From Pectinatus haikarae (GTDB taxonomy: Bacteria; Bacillota; Negativicutes; Selenomonadales; Selenomonadaceae), in assembly GCF_030813505.1 (NCBI RefSeq), contig NZ_JAUSUE010000016.1: a DNA stretch of 64,000 bases. The stretch is one strand, 5' to 3'. This document shows, piece by piece, positions 36,401 to 45,988 of this stretch (positions are counted from its first letter, which is position 1; the number at the start of each line of letters is the position of its first letter). Below the pieces are notes generated by a model. The model worked only from the letters and a program-made list of their open reading frames with translations, was not told where the DNA came from and ran no database searches. Made by a program: the position numbers and the translations under genes.

Positions 36401-37493
36401 TTTCAATCCACGCACCCATGAAGGGTGCGACGCCTGCTGAATAAGATGCGTGCTATTATTAGTACGTTTCAATCCACGCACCCATGAAGGGTGCGACTTT
36501 TGTTTTAGATTATTATACCCCTCCGCATTACGTTTCAATCCACGCACCCATGAAGGGTGCGACTTCAGTCATGACCCCAGAAGGATATATAACTGACGTT
36601 TCAATCCACGCACCCATGAAGGGTGCGACAAGGGGCAGGTGAATATGCATGACTCAACCAGACGTTTCAATCCACGCACCCATGAAGGGTGCGACGATAA
36701 CCTTTCATTTAAATCAACTATTCCCGCAAGTTTCAATCCACGCACCCATGAAGGGTGCGACGCCACGATAAGCCTTTACGGTCGGAATCAATTATGTTTC
36801 AATCCACGCACCCATGAAGGGTGCGACTTTCCAGCCCATTCGCAATGTTTTATATTATCCGGTTTCAATCCACGCACCCATGAAGGGTGCGACTACGGAG
36901 TGATATTGACACGATCATTGATTATCGTGTTTCAATCCACGCACCCATGAAGGGTGCGACTAACAGCACCTGCATCCTCATATGTAGCTCATGCAAGTTT
37001 CAATCCACGCACCCATGAAGGGTGCGACTTGAGGAAACTATGTATAGCGACTTCGACGAGGCGTTTCAATCCACGCACCCATGAAGGGTGCGACTAGTTT
37101 TTTTGTATCAATTCATCTGTGATATCAGGGTTTCAATCCACGCACCCATGAAGGGTGCGACAGAACTCACTATGAGCGGTTCAAGCGGTGAAGCGTTTCA
37201 ATCCACGCACCCATGAAGGGTGCGACCTGACCGTAACAATTGATTTACCAGCAAGCGGGCAAGTTTCAATCCACGCACCCATGAAGGGTGCGACAATACC
37301 TGCTTCATGAGCATCATTAGCATAGCCTGTTTCAATCCACGCACCCATGAAGGGTGCGACTACTCATGTTATACGTTGTTTGGGGGTATTGGGATGTTTC
37401 AATCCACGCACCCATGAAGGGTGCGACTTTTTATAGAATTGCTTGACATCAGTTAATTTTTGTTTCAATCCACGCACCCATGAAGGGTGCGAC
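33491..37493 (-). CRISPR. Type I-C CRISPR array, 61 repeats and 60 spacers
   Basis: A 32-bp repeat recurs about every 66 bp. In transcribed (minus) orientation it starts GTCGCACCC and ends GGATTGAAAC, with CGCACCC and GGGTGCG forming a 7-bp hairpin around a five-base loop. Spacers are mostly 33-36 bases. All repeats I read are identical except the one at 33491-33521, which is one base shorter with several substitutions, marking the leader-distal end. The leader and cas2 lie at the other end (37494-37718), so the newest spacers are near 37460. The repeat type and the linked cas genes define subtype I-C, where Cas5c cuts the precursor in the repeat hairpin. Spacers at 35043-35076 and 35109-35141 are almost the same sequence. 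Confidence 0.98.
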
Positions 37494-37718
37494 AGCAAAA
37501 AAATCGATTATTATCTTTTTTAATTATAACAAACTAATCTATAATTAGTATATACGAGATACTACAAGAAAAATTTAAATAATCAGCTTTTTTACCCGAA
37601 TTTATCGGATATAATCCTTTAAATTCGTAATATAGTTTTGAAAATGAATTTTATAGAATCTAAAATTCATTTTTATGCTTAAAAAGCATGCGTTTTTTCT
37701 GTTTACTTACCTTTCGCA
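37494..37718 (-). promoter_or_regulatory. CRISPR leader
   Basis: A 225-base, very AT-rich gene-free region between cas2 and the first repeat. On the minus strand a TATAAT box lies near 37525, with a weak -35. A 13-bp perfect hairpin is at 37641-37673. Promoter for the pre-crRNA and integration signals for Cas1-Cas2 are expected here. Confidence 0.75.
37641..37673 (-). terminator. Hairpin after cas2, possible terminator of the cas operon
   Basis: AAAATGAATTTTA and TAAAATTCATTTT form a perfect 13-bp stem with a 7-base loop, about 46 bases after the cas2 stop; a short T tract follows on either strand. AT-rich, so efficiency is uncertain; it could instead be a leader element. Confidence 0.45.
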
Positions 37719-38009
37719 CTAAATAATAATAGGGCCTTCAATATCATAAGAGACTCTAACTCCTATATGTTTCACTTTTGCTCCTTTTGAACTACCCAAA
37801 TAGTAAAATCGTAAACTATCCTGCTTGGGGTCTATAATTTTTTCGAGATCAATTTCGATTTTTTTGCACTGCGCGGGGTCAATTTTACATTCAAACACAG
37901 AATTTTGTACTCTTTGTCCAAAATTTACACATATCTTAGCTACTTTGCGCAAGCGTCTTTTACCTTTCTCATCTACAGTAGAAATATCGTATGTGATTAA
38001 GACAAACAT
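37719..38009 (-). CDS. cas2: CRISPR-associated endonuclease Cas2
   Basis: A 96-residue ferredoxin-fold protein, type I-C branch: LITYDIST with the metal-binding aspartate at residue 8, RLRKVAKICVNFGQRVQNSVFEC, and YYLGSSKGAKVKHIGV near the end. It forms the Cas1-Cas2 integrase that inserts new spacers at the leader. Starts nine bases after the cas1 stop. Confidence 0.97.
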   Translation of the reverse strand: MFVLITYDISTVDEKGKRRLRKVAKICVNFGQRVQNSVFECKIDPAQCKKIEIDLEKIIDPKQDSLRFYYLGSSKGAKVKHIGVRVSYDIEGPIII

Positions 38010-38018
38010 AACTATTAC

Positions 38019-39050
38019 CTACTTCCATAGAAATGGTGGATAAGTATCCAGGTCATTACGAATACACCTAGCAAGCAAAATTGCCTGTACATGCGGAACC
38101 AGTCCCCATTTTATTTTTTCTTCTAAAAAAGGATGTGTTATCTGTTCTTCTTTATGTGTATGCCATGCTTCAAGTACTAGCTTCCGTGCATCGTCTGTCA
38201 TCAGAACAGCACCATTTTCTTTTTGTATAAAGCCATTTTCAGTAATTTTTTTCCTATTTACCATGGTTACTGCTACTCTATCTGCTAAAATTGGACGAAA
38301 CTCTTCCATCATATCAAAGGCTAAAGACTGACGTCCCGGTCTGTCACGATGAAGAAAACCAACATATGAATCAAGTCCGACACCTTCTAAAGCACTTGCA
38401 ATATCATTTGCCAAAAGCGCATAAATGAAGGATAGTAAACAGTTCATATTATCTAACGGTGGCCTTTTATTTCTTTCCTTAAAGAAAAAATTTTCTTTTT
38501 GATTGAGAATCATGTCATCAAAAACAGAAAAATAAAGAACTGCTGCTTTGCCCTCTATTCCCCGTAATTCGTCCATATCTTTTGCCGCTAATATATGCTG
38601 CATTTGTTCTTGTATATGATCGATGGCCTTTTGTAATTTATCGACAGCTACCCGCATGGGATGGTCTCGCTTAGTCCGTTCCAAAACCCATTTACTATTA
38701 TACAACTTTCCTGCGATAAAGCATTTTGCCAGATTCAGGCTGTTATCCTCACTATCTGACCATCTGTACTGTTCCTTGCGCAGCAGCACATTTCCATTTG
38801 TTTTTCCGATTACCCTTGCCATAAAACGGCCTTCTGGCGTCATAAAATTCAAAGCAATATTTTTTTCTGCACATTTTTTCATTAATGCCGGACTAGCCCC
38901 AATATAACCGAAAGTAGTGATTTGTTCAAAATTATGCAAGGGAAATCGCCCCAGTATTTTATCATCTTTTAATACTACAATATTCTCTCCATCAAGTGAT
39001 AAATATGCTGTATCCTGGTTCACAAAAAGTGTGTTTAAGAGAGGCTTCAT
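38019..39050 (-). CDS. cas1: CRISPR-associated endonuclease Cas1 (type I-C)
   Basis: A 343-residue integrase. Metal ligands are expected at Glu166 (RGIEGKAA), His234 (GFLHRDRPGR) and Asp246/Glu249 (SLAFDMMEEFRP), all present. N-terminal beta domain contains LLNTLFVNQDTAYLSLDG. Start ATG overlaps the cas4 stop by four bases. Works with Cas2 and Cas4 in spacer acquisition. Confidence 0.97.
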   Translation of the reverse strand: MKPLLNTLFVNQDTAYLSLDGENIVVLKDDKILGRFPLHNFEQITTFGYIGASPALMKKCAEKNIALNFMTPEGRFMARVIGKTNGNVLLRKEQYRWSDSEDNSLNLAKCFIAGKLYNSKWVLERTKRDHPMRVAVDKLQKAIDHIQEQMQHILAAKDMDELRGIEGKAAVLYFSVFDDMILNQKENFFFKERNKRPPLDNMNCLLSFIYALLANDIASALEGVGLDSYVGFLHRDRPGRQSLAFDMMEEFRPILADRVAVTMVNRKKITENGFIQKENGAVLMTDDARKLVLEAWHTHKEEQITHPFLEEKIKWGLVPHVQAILLARCIRNDLDTYPPFLWK

Positions 39051-39706
39051 TCCTCCAGCCTCCTTTTCATATAAAATTGAGCTGATTTCTTTTTGTTCAA
39101 TTTAGGTATACAGATATCCTTTACTGAGCAATTTGCACATCCCTTTCGTTTCTTTACCAGTGGCGTATAGCTGCGTTTAAGATAGTCCCTCATTTGCCGC
39201 AGCATCTCGCGAACATGTTCTTTTATTGTCTCATCGAATAAAACTTTCATACGACGACGAATCTCAGCATAATAGAAGAATCCAACGGGAATATCCACCG
39301 CCAGCATTTCTTCCAGACACATAGACTGTACTGTCAGCTGCAGCAAATCTTCTTCGCCTTCTTTTGGCCGTCCGCGTTTATACTCTATTGGTACAATCCG
39401 ATATTTCCCCTGATAAGACGGAATTGATATCCCTGTTTTATCAGCTATGAACTCAACCACATCACAGGTGCCACAAATACCCAGTTCACGCGACATGACT
39501 GGCATGCCGCGGACTGTAATGCAATTTTTGCGTTTTTCCTTTATGCTTTCATCATGTGCCCTGTCATGCAATGCATGTCCCTCTACAGTTAAAACATTCT
39601 CCTGCCACTGGTTTTCCAAATAGGCAATTGCCCATTGCCGCGGACAATAGGCAAAATGTTGAATTTCAGCTATTTGGAGATACTTATCTTCTTCATAAAC
39701 CATCAT
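39047..39706 (-). CDS. cas4: CRISPR-associated exonuclease Cas4
   Basis: A 219-residue RecB-type nuclease. One cluster-binding cysteine is at 21 (YCPRQW) and three are at 190, 193 and 199 (GCANCSVKDIC), enough for a [4Fe-4S] cluster. Nuclease motifs are GTCDVVEF (Asp82) and PIEYKRG (Glu108, Lys110). Cas4 trims prespacers and selects the PAM. The gene overlaps the end of cas7 by 14 bases and the start of cas1 by four. Confidence 0.96.
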   Translation of the reverse strand: MMVYEEDKYLQIAEIQHFAYCPRQWAIAYLENQWQENVLTVEGHALHDRAHDESIKEKRKNCITVRGMPVMSRELGICGTCDVVEFIADKTGISIPSYQGKYRIVPIEYKRGRPKEGEEDLLQLTVQSMCLEEMLAVDIPVGFFYYAEIRRRMKVLFDETIKEHVREMLRQMRDYLKRSYTPLVKKRKGCANCSVKDICIPKLNKKKSAQFYMKRRLEE

Positions 39707-40601
39707 TTTTTAGCATGCCATCTTCATACATCTCAATTGTAATTCCATCTGTTTTGCGCAGGAATTCATCATTGATAATATAGTCTTCAAATTTTCTCGG
39801 TAATTCTACATTATCTTTCTTTTCTGTATACATACTCCTATGAACTTTTGCTGAGGACAATCTCCCAGTCTTATTATCATGCTGTATCCAATAAAATCTG
39901 GACATTTCAATACTGCCTTCTGGACGTGCAGACGAAGCGTCATTTTCAAATAATGTAACGAGTGCTTTTTTTATTTTTTCGGCATCTGCTTCACTAAATC
40001 CTGTTTTTTCAGCCAACTGCACATTTATGCTGCCCACAAGCTTATACAAGCCAAACTCAACTCGATGCTTCATACCCATGGTATCAGAACCCTTCTTATC
40101 GCCAGGTTCTCCATTGACGCTTTTGGTGATCTGCATACTTGTCGTAAGTACCGGGTCCAGGCTGACTGCCGTGTGTATAGATACCGGTCCGCGTACACCG
40201 ACCGATACAGCATCGACATTCGTCCCTTTCTTTAGAGCAAACACTTGCCCGAAAGCCCGCACATCTATCCATATCTTGCATGCTTCATCGGCAAAAAGTC
40301 TCGTACGGTTTGCTTCTTTTTCTTTCATTTTTAAAATTTTTTCCATTGTCGGATTACCTTCCACGCGCGAACGAATACTGTCATAGCCATCATCATTGCG
40401 CTCATCAGACATAACAACGATTTTTTCTTTCATATCCTGCAGGCGGTTACGTACTTTTCGCTTGATGCATACATCCGAAATCTCCCCATAATTATCGTAA
40501 TTAGTACGGGGCTGATTACCATTGATTGGGTCTCCGTTCGGATTTGCTCTCTGTACTGTGATAAATCCAATAAAATCAATTTTATTTGTTAATATCCCCA
40601 T
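39693..40601 (-). CDS. cas7: Type I-C Cascade backbone protein Cas7 (Csd2)
   Basis: A 302-residue RAMP-type protein that polymerises along the crRNA. It begins MGILTNKIDFIGFITVQRAN, followed by PNGDPINGNQPRTN, the standard Csd2 start, and includes VRAFGQVFALK, VGVRGPVSIHTAVSLDPV and KHRVEFGLYKLVGSINVQLAEKTG-type segments. The ATG at 40601 is preferred because GGAGAG is seven bases before it. It overlaps cas8c by about 20 bases. Confidence 0.96.
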   Translation of the reverse strand: MGILTNKIDFIGFITVQRANPNGDPINGNQPRTNYDNYGEISDVCIKRKVRNRLQDMKEKIVVMSDERNDDGYDSIRSRVEGNPTMEKILKMKEKEANRTRLFADEACKIWIDVRAFGQVFALKKGTNVDAVSVGVRGPVSIHTAVSLDPVLTTSMQITKSVNGEPGDKKGSDTMGMKHRVEFGLYKLVGSINVQLAEKTGFSEADAEKIKKALVTLFENDASSARPEGSIEMSRFYWIQHDNKTGRLSSAKVHRSMYTEKKDNVELPRKFEDYIINDEFLRKTDGITIEMYEDGMLKNDGL

Positions 40602-41025
40602 TATCATTCTCTCCTTTTACAATGTTTATATTCGATGACTGTGCATTTTTCTGCTGCTTTGCCAATATATTTGCTTCACGTTCTTTATCAAATACATAGC
40701 TTTGGCAATCAAAGCCTAATAAGAATTTGCTGTTTAGCGGTTCATTTGCTGCAAATTCATTAGGATCAAATAAATCTGCAATTTCATGCAGCAGTCGTAT
40801 ATCACGCTTATTATAACGCAAAGCTTTTTCTTGATAAGGGATCAGCTTCATCCGTATTGTTTTCCATATTTTAAACGGATTTTCGGCAAATGCACTCATA
40901 TATTTTAATGCGTTCGTCAATCGTTCATTATTCTTTTCAAAGGTTGATCTTTCAATTTTATCTGCTACGGCCAGCAATCTTCCATAAAGATACGATCTGT
41001 CCCGGTTTTCGGTATCCAATGCCAT
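40582..41025 (-). CDS. cas11c: Probable internal small subunit Cas11c, translated from within cas8c
   Basis: In the cas8c frame, an ATG at 41023-41025 is preceded by AGAAAGGA (41037-41044) with an 11-base gap. Translation there would give a 147-residue protein starting MALDTENRDRSYLYGRLLA, mostly helical. In other type I-C systems Cas11c is made from just such an internal start near the 3' end of cas8 and is needed for a full Cascade. Position, length and ribosome site all agree; no experiment supports it here. Confidence 0.6.
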   Translation of the reverse strand: MALDTENRDRSYLYGRLLAVADKIERSTFEKNNERLTNALKYMSAFAENPFKIWKTIRMKLIPYQEKALRYNKRDIRLLHEIADLFDPNEFAANEPLNSKFLLGFDCQSYVFDKEREANILAKQQKNAQSSNINIVKGENDNGDINK

Positions 41026-42588
41026 TGTATATCCCGTCCTTTCTATTTCGATATTATCTGACCCTGTTGTTTTATTTTTTGACTCATACCAGCTGCGATT
41101 ACGTATCATTGTACAGGCAGCCTGTATCAGCTGCTGCCAGTTATAATATTCATCACTCACCGCCATAACAGAACGTTTTAGTACACGGTTAACAGCAGAA
41201 CGCATCATATCCAGCGGTATGATTTTGCCTTGAATAATACAGAAAAACAGTCGTTCTACCGACATTTTCATCTTGCTTTCACTAGTATTATCTCCGTAAG
41301 AGGCCTGTACCAGCTGTTTTGGCAGAGGCACACCTATATACCTCATTCTTTTTTTTGTTTCGCTGTCATATTTATTTTGTCTCCATGCCCCTGCGATATG
41401 CCATTCTTGTATACGCTGAATGAAGTCATTTTGAGCCATTTCATAATATAAGCAGATGGAAAGCCGTCCTGGTGTGGCAGCATCAAGCACCATGATATTG
41501 ACTCTTTCCACTTCGGGAAGTTCGCTTTTATAACCGGCAAGTTCCGCATTGAGTTTCTCAGCAAACCCCTTCATCGTGTCTGAATATTTTTGGGTACCGC
41601 TGTATTTCCTGCGAGAAAGCAGTCTTTCCGTATCTGTAAAAATCTGCGGTAGTTCCTTTCTCCCCCAGGCAAGAAATATTCGTCCATTAATATTACTTCC
41701 CTGATTACGAATAAGCCAGTTAAGCGTATTCATTGCTTTTTGTGAAGTTTCGTATCCTACTGTTACACACTCTGCACCTGTTTCAAAACGTCCGCGAAAG
41801 GTGAATCCAGCATTATCGTTACTGGAAATAAGCTTTGCACCGTCACCGGGAAAGCGTATCCCCTTATTATGTTTTTCTGCACAAAACATTGATCTGCCCG
41901 TGACAAAACAAATGTCTTTTTTGTTCATAAGATACTCATTGCTAAATTTGATATATAGCCGCTGCAAACCCATATCCTTCCACAGATCCGGTTCAGTGTC
42001 ACCCTCTATCAGTACACGAAAGCGGACAAAAGCCTTCAGTATATCGCCGGGGACAACCTGAAAAATCGGTGGTTTTTCTAAATCCTTGTATGGCCACTTT
42101 TGCATAATATTGCCGGTATCATCTTTGTAAAGTATTTTTTGTTCTAGCAAATCATTTATGAGATCGTGCTCTGATATATACTTATATACTGCCTGTATTT
42201 TAGGATGCGTATAAGGAGAAGTAACCCATGACTCCAATAATTTCAAATACAATGTGTATGGTTTTTCATCTTTTTTAGATGTTTTTTTACTATACTGATC
42301 GAAATCTCTGGCAATATAATGCAGATTATCATGCAGTGGATGTGGTGCGGGCTTTGATGTTCGAGATGCAGAATCCAATGTGCAAGGAATAAGTGTCGGC
42401 TGTTCTTCCTTGATGATTGTTTCTGCCCGACAAAGCTTTCCGGCTGCATCCACTGTAACTTCAATTTGAGCATTTTGGACCATATGCCCGATCGGGGGCA
42501 GGACAAATCTTTTCCCCTGCACATTATATGAACCAGCGAATGCAGCATTATCATCATAAGTTTTAACCAGTTCGTTCATCCAGCTCAT
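40582..42588 (-). CDS. cas8c: Type I-C Cascade large subunit Cas8c (Csd1)
   Basis: A 668-residue Csd1-family protein that recognises the PAM and bridges Cascade to Cas3. Recognisable features are MSWMNELVKTYDDN at the start, VPGDILKAFVRFRV, CFVTGRSMFCAEKHNKGI, LAWGRKELPQIF and VMVLDAATPGRLSI-type segments. Its first codon overlaps cas5c by four bases. The last third (from Met522) resembles an independent helical small subunit; see the internal start at 41025. Length fits the family. Confidence 0.95.
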   Translation of the reverse strand: MSWMNELVKTYDDNAAFAGSYNVQGKRFVLPPIGHMVQNAQIEVTVDAAGKLCRAETIIKEEQPTLIPCTLDSASRTSKPAPHPLHDNLHYIARDFDQYSKKTSKKDEKPYTLYLKLLESWVTSPYTHPKIQAVYKYISEHDLINDLLEQKILYKDDTGNIMQKWPYKDLEKPPIFQVVPGDILKAFVRFRVLIEGDTEPDLWKDMGLQRLYIKFSNEYLMNKKDICFVTGRSMFCAEKHNKGIRFPGDGAKLISSNDNAGFTFRGRFETGAECVTVGYETSQKAMNTLNWLIRNQGSNINGRIFLAWGRKELPQIFTDTERLLSRRKYSGTQKYSDTMKGFAEKLNAELAGYKSELPEVERVNIMVLDAATPGRLSICLYYEMAQNDFIQRIQEWHIAGAWRQNKYDSETKKRMRYIGVPLPKQLVQASYGDNTSESKMKMSVERLFFCIIQGKIIPLDMMRSAVNRVLKRSVMAVSDEYYNWQQLIQAACTMIRNRSWYESKNKTTGSDNIEIERTGYTMALDTENRDRSYLYGRLLAVADKIERSTFEKNNERLTNALKYMSAFAENPFKIWKTIRMKLIPYQEKALRYNKRDIRLLHEIADLFDPNEFAANEPLNSKFLLGFDCQSYVFDKEREANILAKQQKNAQSSNINIVKGENDNGDINK

Positions 42589-43304
42589 AATCTGCCTCCT
42601 TCCATATCAGCATATTCCTCATCAACAAATCGTACATTGTTTTTATCAAAATGCTTTACTGCCGTTTTACGTATATTCTTTACTATAGTACATTTTTCCG
42701 GTCGTGGGAAATGGATGATCCCATCTTCCATAACAGCCTGCCACAGTCGCACCTGCAGTAAAGCTCCGCCAGTTTCGTCGATATAGTTGAAGCCATGAAA
42801 CATTGTTCCCAAAGGAATGCTTCCCTTTTCTTCATAAAAGCTTTTCTTAACACCGTATGACACAGGTTCCACATATCCCTGACATTCACGTGTTCCAAGA
42901 AAGATATCTCTGCGCCCGCCATGCTCAACCATACGTTTAGCAATATTGTGATGCTTATTTTCGTTGCGATCCTGTGCCATATCCGTACGGTGCAGATTAA
43001 ATTCAAGATGAGCCTTCACCTCGTATTCTACATCACTCAGATATTTATAAATTGCCAGATCATTGCCCGCCTCATTGTATTTGAGTGGTTTAACACCACG
43101 AGATTGAGTACATATCTCATTCATTATTCTGATTTCATCAATATACCAAATAATGGTAGGCTTCCAGTATATGCTTTCCGTAATTCCTTTTATAGCCTGA
43201 TACGTAGGGACTGCGTAAGAAGCCTTTTCTCCTCCGACTTTAGTAAGCGGATCTGTAAATAATGCCATACGTCCATAAACTTTAAACTGAATTTCATTGC
43301 GCAT
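42585..43304 (-). CDS. cas5c: Type I-C pre-crRNA endoribonuclease Cas5c (Cas5d)
   Basis: A 239-residue RAMP protein. Starts RNEIQFKVYGRMALFTDPLTKVGGEK; conserved KGITESIYWKPTIIW and GTRECQGYVEPV follow. Subtype I-C lacks Cas6, and Cas5c cleaves the repeat RNA and stays on the 5' handle. No cas6 is present here, as expected. It starts 12 bases after cas3 and overlaps cas8c by four bases. Confidence 0.95.
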   Translation of the reverse strand: MRNEIQFKVYGRMALFTDPLTKVGGEKASYAVPTYQAIKGITESIYWKPTIIWYIDEIRIMNEICTQSRGVKPLKYNEAGNDLAIYKYLSDVEYEVKAHLEFNLHRTDMAQDRNENKHHNIAKRMVEHGGRRDIFLGTRECQGYVEPVSYGVKKSFYEEKGSIPLGTMFHGFNYIDETGGALLQVRLWQAVMEDGIIHFPRPEKCTIVKNIRKTAVKHFDKNNVRFVDEEYADMEGGRL

Positions 43305-43316
43305 TTTCTCACCTCC

Positions 43317-45788
43317 TTAAATAGAAATAAAATCATTTTTCTGCATTTCCAGTTTTACGCCGATTCCTTCATCGTAGAATTCATCACGCAAAATAAGCAC
43401 ACCGTACTCGGTCTGTCCGATTGCTCCGCAATCTGCCAGATGCCTTAATTCATACGAAAACAAATTAACCATATATTGCTGGGCTTCTTTCAGCTTATTA
43501 TAAAATTCTGCCTTATCATAAAATTGGCTGTTCATCGACACTGCCAATTTATGACCTTTCTCACCGTATGGCACCAACACACCTATAGTCTGTGTATCAA
43601 TTACCTGAAATGCTCTGCCGGCATCACGGAAAGCCTGCATATTACAAAGGTATTCAGTCCTATATTTTTCTTCGAGGCAATTATTCTTTCCGGCATTGTT
43701 GAAAGATAGGGCATCATATAAATTTTGGCCGGATTTTAAACGATAGCGCAGCTGTTCTTCTCTGCTATGATAATATGCCGCGAAATATTGCTTCATTATT
43801 TCAGGTGATAAAATGTCTTCGGCTTTTATTCGCTGCAGTAAATCCATAGCGGCTTGTGCACCTTTTCGGATATCCTCTAAATAAAGGAGCTGTTCACCCT
43901 GAATATTAAATATTTTAACGACACCATATGAGCTTTCACCATGGCGATTACATCGTCCTGCCGCTTGTGCGATCGAAGAAAAGCCTGCCAACGCCCGATA
44001 CACTGTACTAAAGGAGATGTCCACACCGGCTTCTATGAGCTGCGTACTTACACAAATCACTTTAAAATGGTCGGGTGAGTTCAGAGCTTTACGCAATTTA
44101 TCCAAGAGCAATTTTCGATGAGCCGGACACATTTTTGTGCTCAGATGGACAAGCAGTATCGTCTCTTCACTTTCTTCTGCGTGCTTTTGCAGATGTTCAT
44201 AAAGCAGCCTTGCCATAGAAGTAGTATTGGCTATACACAGCACTGTCCCGCGCTCAAGTGTGTCCTGCCAGATCATAGCAGCTATTTCCCCTATCTCATG
44301 ACCTCCGGGAACACAGATATTCTCTAATCGTACCCGCTTAAAAGCAGCAAAAATACTATCTAAATTATCAACCATTTCCGGTGGCTTGGAATAGTGTATT
44401 GGAATTTCTATATTACCAAGTTCAGGCTGTGTAGCTGTACAAAGTACCACTGTGGTATTACAAAACCGATTTAAAAAATTTAAAGCTTCATTGAACAAAA
44501 AACTACACTTGACCGGCAGTGTCTGTATCTCATCAAAAATAATAATACTGTCCTCTAATGCATGCAGCCGTCTGATTGATTTTGTCCCTCCGGCAAATAA
44601 TGTGTTCAGCAGCTGCACCTGTGTCGTAAAAATTACGGGTACATCCCATCGCTCTGTCATGGAACGCCGCAACTCTGCCTGATCAGAATATCCGTCGTCT
44701 TCATTTATGACAATTTTATCTTCATTGGATTTATTAAGATCGATATTTTCTATTACATTTGAATGATGTTCAATAATCGCATCATCCATCGCAAAAATGT
44801 TTCGTATCTCCCGCGCGTTTTGATCTATAATTGAAGTATACGGTATTACAACCAGAATACGCTTTTTATGCCATTTATGCGCATGTTCTAAGGCAAAGCG
44901 CATACTGGCCAGGGTTTTTCCACTGCCTGTAGGTACACTCAGCTTATAAATCCCCGGTTCATGTACGGCAAAAGCAAAGCAGTCATCACTGATCTTCTGC
45001 CGCGCCTTGACGATCTGCTGTTTTTTGAGATCAGTTTCCCTGGGGATAGCATCAAGGTGTACTTGCAACCGCGCAGCAAATTCTTTCCATATGTTTTCAA
45101 GATCCCAAGAACGTTCAAAATGCTTTTCTGCCATAAAATTCGCTGTATCCAGGCGATCCGCGTCAATCAGCATACTAAATATCATTTTTATCGCCATACC
45201 TGTATAAAAATAATATACTTCACCCTGACGTGCTTCATCTGTTTCGTCATCGGCAAAACCCGTGATTTTATTATTTAACGCGGCTATCTCATGTGCAGCA
45301 TTTTGGAATAAATCCTTGAATTCTTCTTTCGAAATTATCTCTTTGAAAAAATTACTCAATACTTCATCATAATACGGTAAATCTTTATTCAGTACACGAT
45401 CCAAGAAGTGAGATGACCCGTTCTGCCCTATGAAATTTTCCAAACCGGTATGATGCGAAAGGAGTGCCATGGACAGCCATTCACTGGCTAAGCTTTCTTC
45501 ATCTGAACCGTTATGATACTTAGCATATATATATTTTGCCGCGGCTGTTGAATGATCTATCTTTTGCCCACTTTTTAATGATGTGGTATTTTCGTGACTG
45601 GCAATAATATATGCACGAAAGCTTTCGCATAATTTCCCCATATCATGCAGTATGCCCATAAGCCTGCCTGTCATTGACAGCCCCAGATTTGCAGCAAAAT
45701 ATTCGGCAAAATCTGCCGTATTCAAACTGTGCTCACGTACACTCTGAATCTCATTATTTTCATTTCTAATATGTGCAATACTTTCCAT
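43317..45788 (-). CDS. cas3: CRISPR-associated helicase-nuclease Cas3
   Basis: An 823-residue fusion of an N-terminal HD nuclease and an SF2 helicase. HD residues: His20, HD at 48-49 (LHDMGK), His79, SHH at 111-113 and Asp209. Helicase: Walker A PTGSGKT (286-292), DEIQ box (419-422), ATQPEL and a C-terminal EAGVDISF motif followed by QAAGRCNRHGE. It degrades target DNA recruited by Cascade. First gene of the cas operon; GAGGT precedes the ATG and a TATAAT box lies some 75 bases upstream, with a poor -35. Confidence 0.97.
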   Translation of the reverse strand: MESIAHIRNENNEIQSVREHSLNTADFAEYFAANLGLSMTGRLMGILHDMGKLCESFRAYIIASHENTTSLKSGQKIDHSTAAAKYIYAKYHNGSDEESLASEWLSMALLSHHTGLENFIGQNGSSHFLDRVLNKDLPYYDEVLSNFFKEIISKEEFKDLFQNAAHEIAALNNKITGFADDETDEARQGEVYYFYTGMAIKMIFSMLIDADRLDTANFMAEKHFERSWDLENIWKEFAARLQVHLDAIPRETDLKKQQIVKARQKISDDCFAFAVHEPGIYKLSVPTGSGKTLASMRFALEHAHKWHKKRILVVIPYTSIIDQNAREIRNIFAMDDAIIEHHSNVIENIDLNKSNEDKIVINEDDGYSDQAELRRSMTERWDVPVIFTTQVQLLNTLFAGGTKSIRRLHALEDSIIIFDEIQTLPVKCSFLFNEALNFLNRFCNTTVVLCTATQPELGNIEIPIHYSKPPEMVDNLDSIFAAFKRVRLENICVPGGHEIGEIAAMIWQDTLERGTVLCIANTTSMARLLYEHLQKHAEESEETILLVHLSTKMCPAHRKLLLDKLRKALNSPDHFKVICVSTQLIEAGVDISFSTVYRALAGFSSIAQAAGRCNRHGESSYGVVKIFNIQGEQLLYLEDIRKGAQAAMDLLQRIKAEDILSPEIMKQYFAAYYHSREEQLRYRLKSGQNLYDALSFNNAGKNNCLEEKYRTEYLCNMQAFRDAGRAFQVIDTQTIGVLVPYGEKGHKLAVSMNSQFYDKAEFYNKLKEAQQYMVNLFSYELRHLADCGAIGQTEYGVLILRDEFYDEGIGVKLEMQKNDFISI

Positions 45789-45926
45789 TATTACCTCTAT
45801 AATTATTTTTCAAAATGAATCAAATCTTTTTATCCAAAAATCAGCATTATAATGTTTATCATATAAATTTTATATCTGCTATTAAAACTCCTTTTAAATT
45901 AAAAAATTACTTTCAAAAACATTTCT

Positions 45927-45954
45927 TTTGCATAAGTCCGGCAGATATTATAAT
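45927..45954 (+). promoter_or_regulatory. Probable promoter of the PLD-lipoprotein gene
   Basis: TTTGCA (45927-45932) and TATAAT (45949-45954) are 16 bases apart, about 35 bases before the ATG. Confidence 0.5.
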
Positions 45955-45988
45955 ATATAGAAACACAATTTATAAAGGATGAGTTTTC

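Noticed and set aside
33638..37000. Numerous short open frames with repeated motifs such as FNPRTHEGCD and APFMGAWIET
   Set aside because: They are translations of the CRISPR repeats; the period and the identical repeats show a non-coding array.
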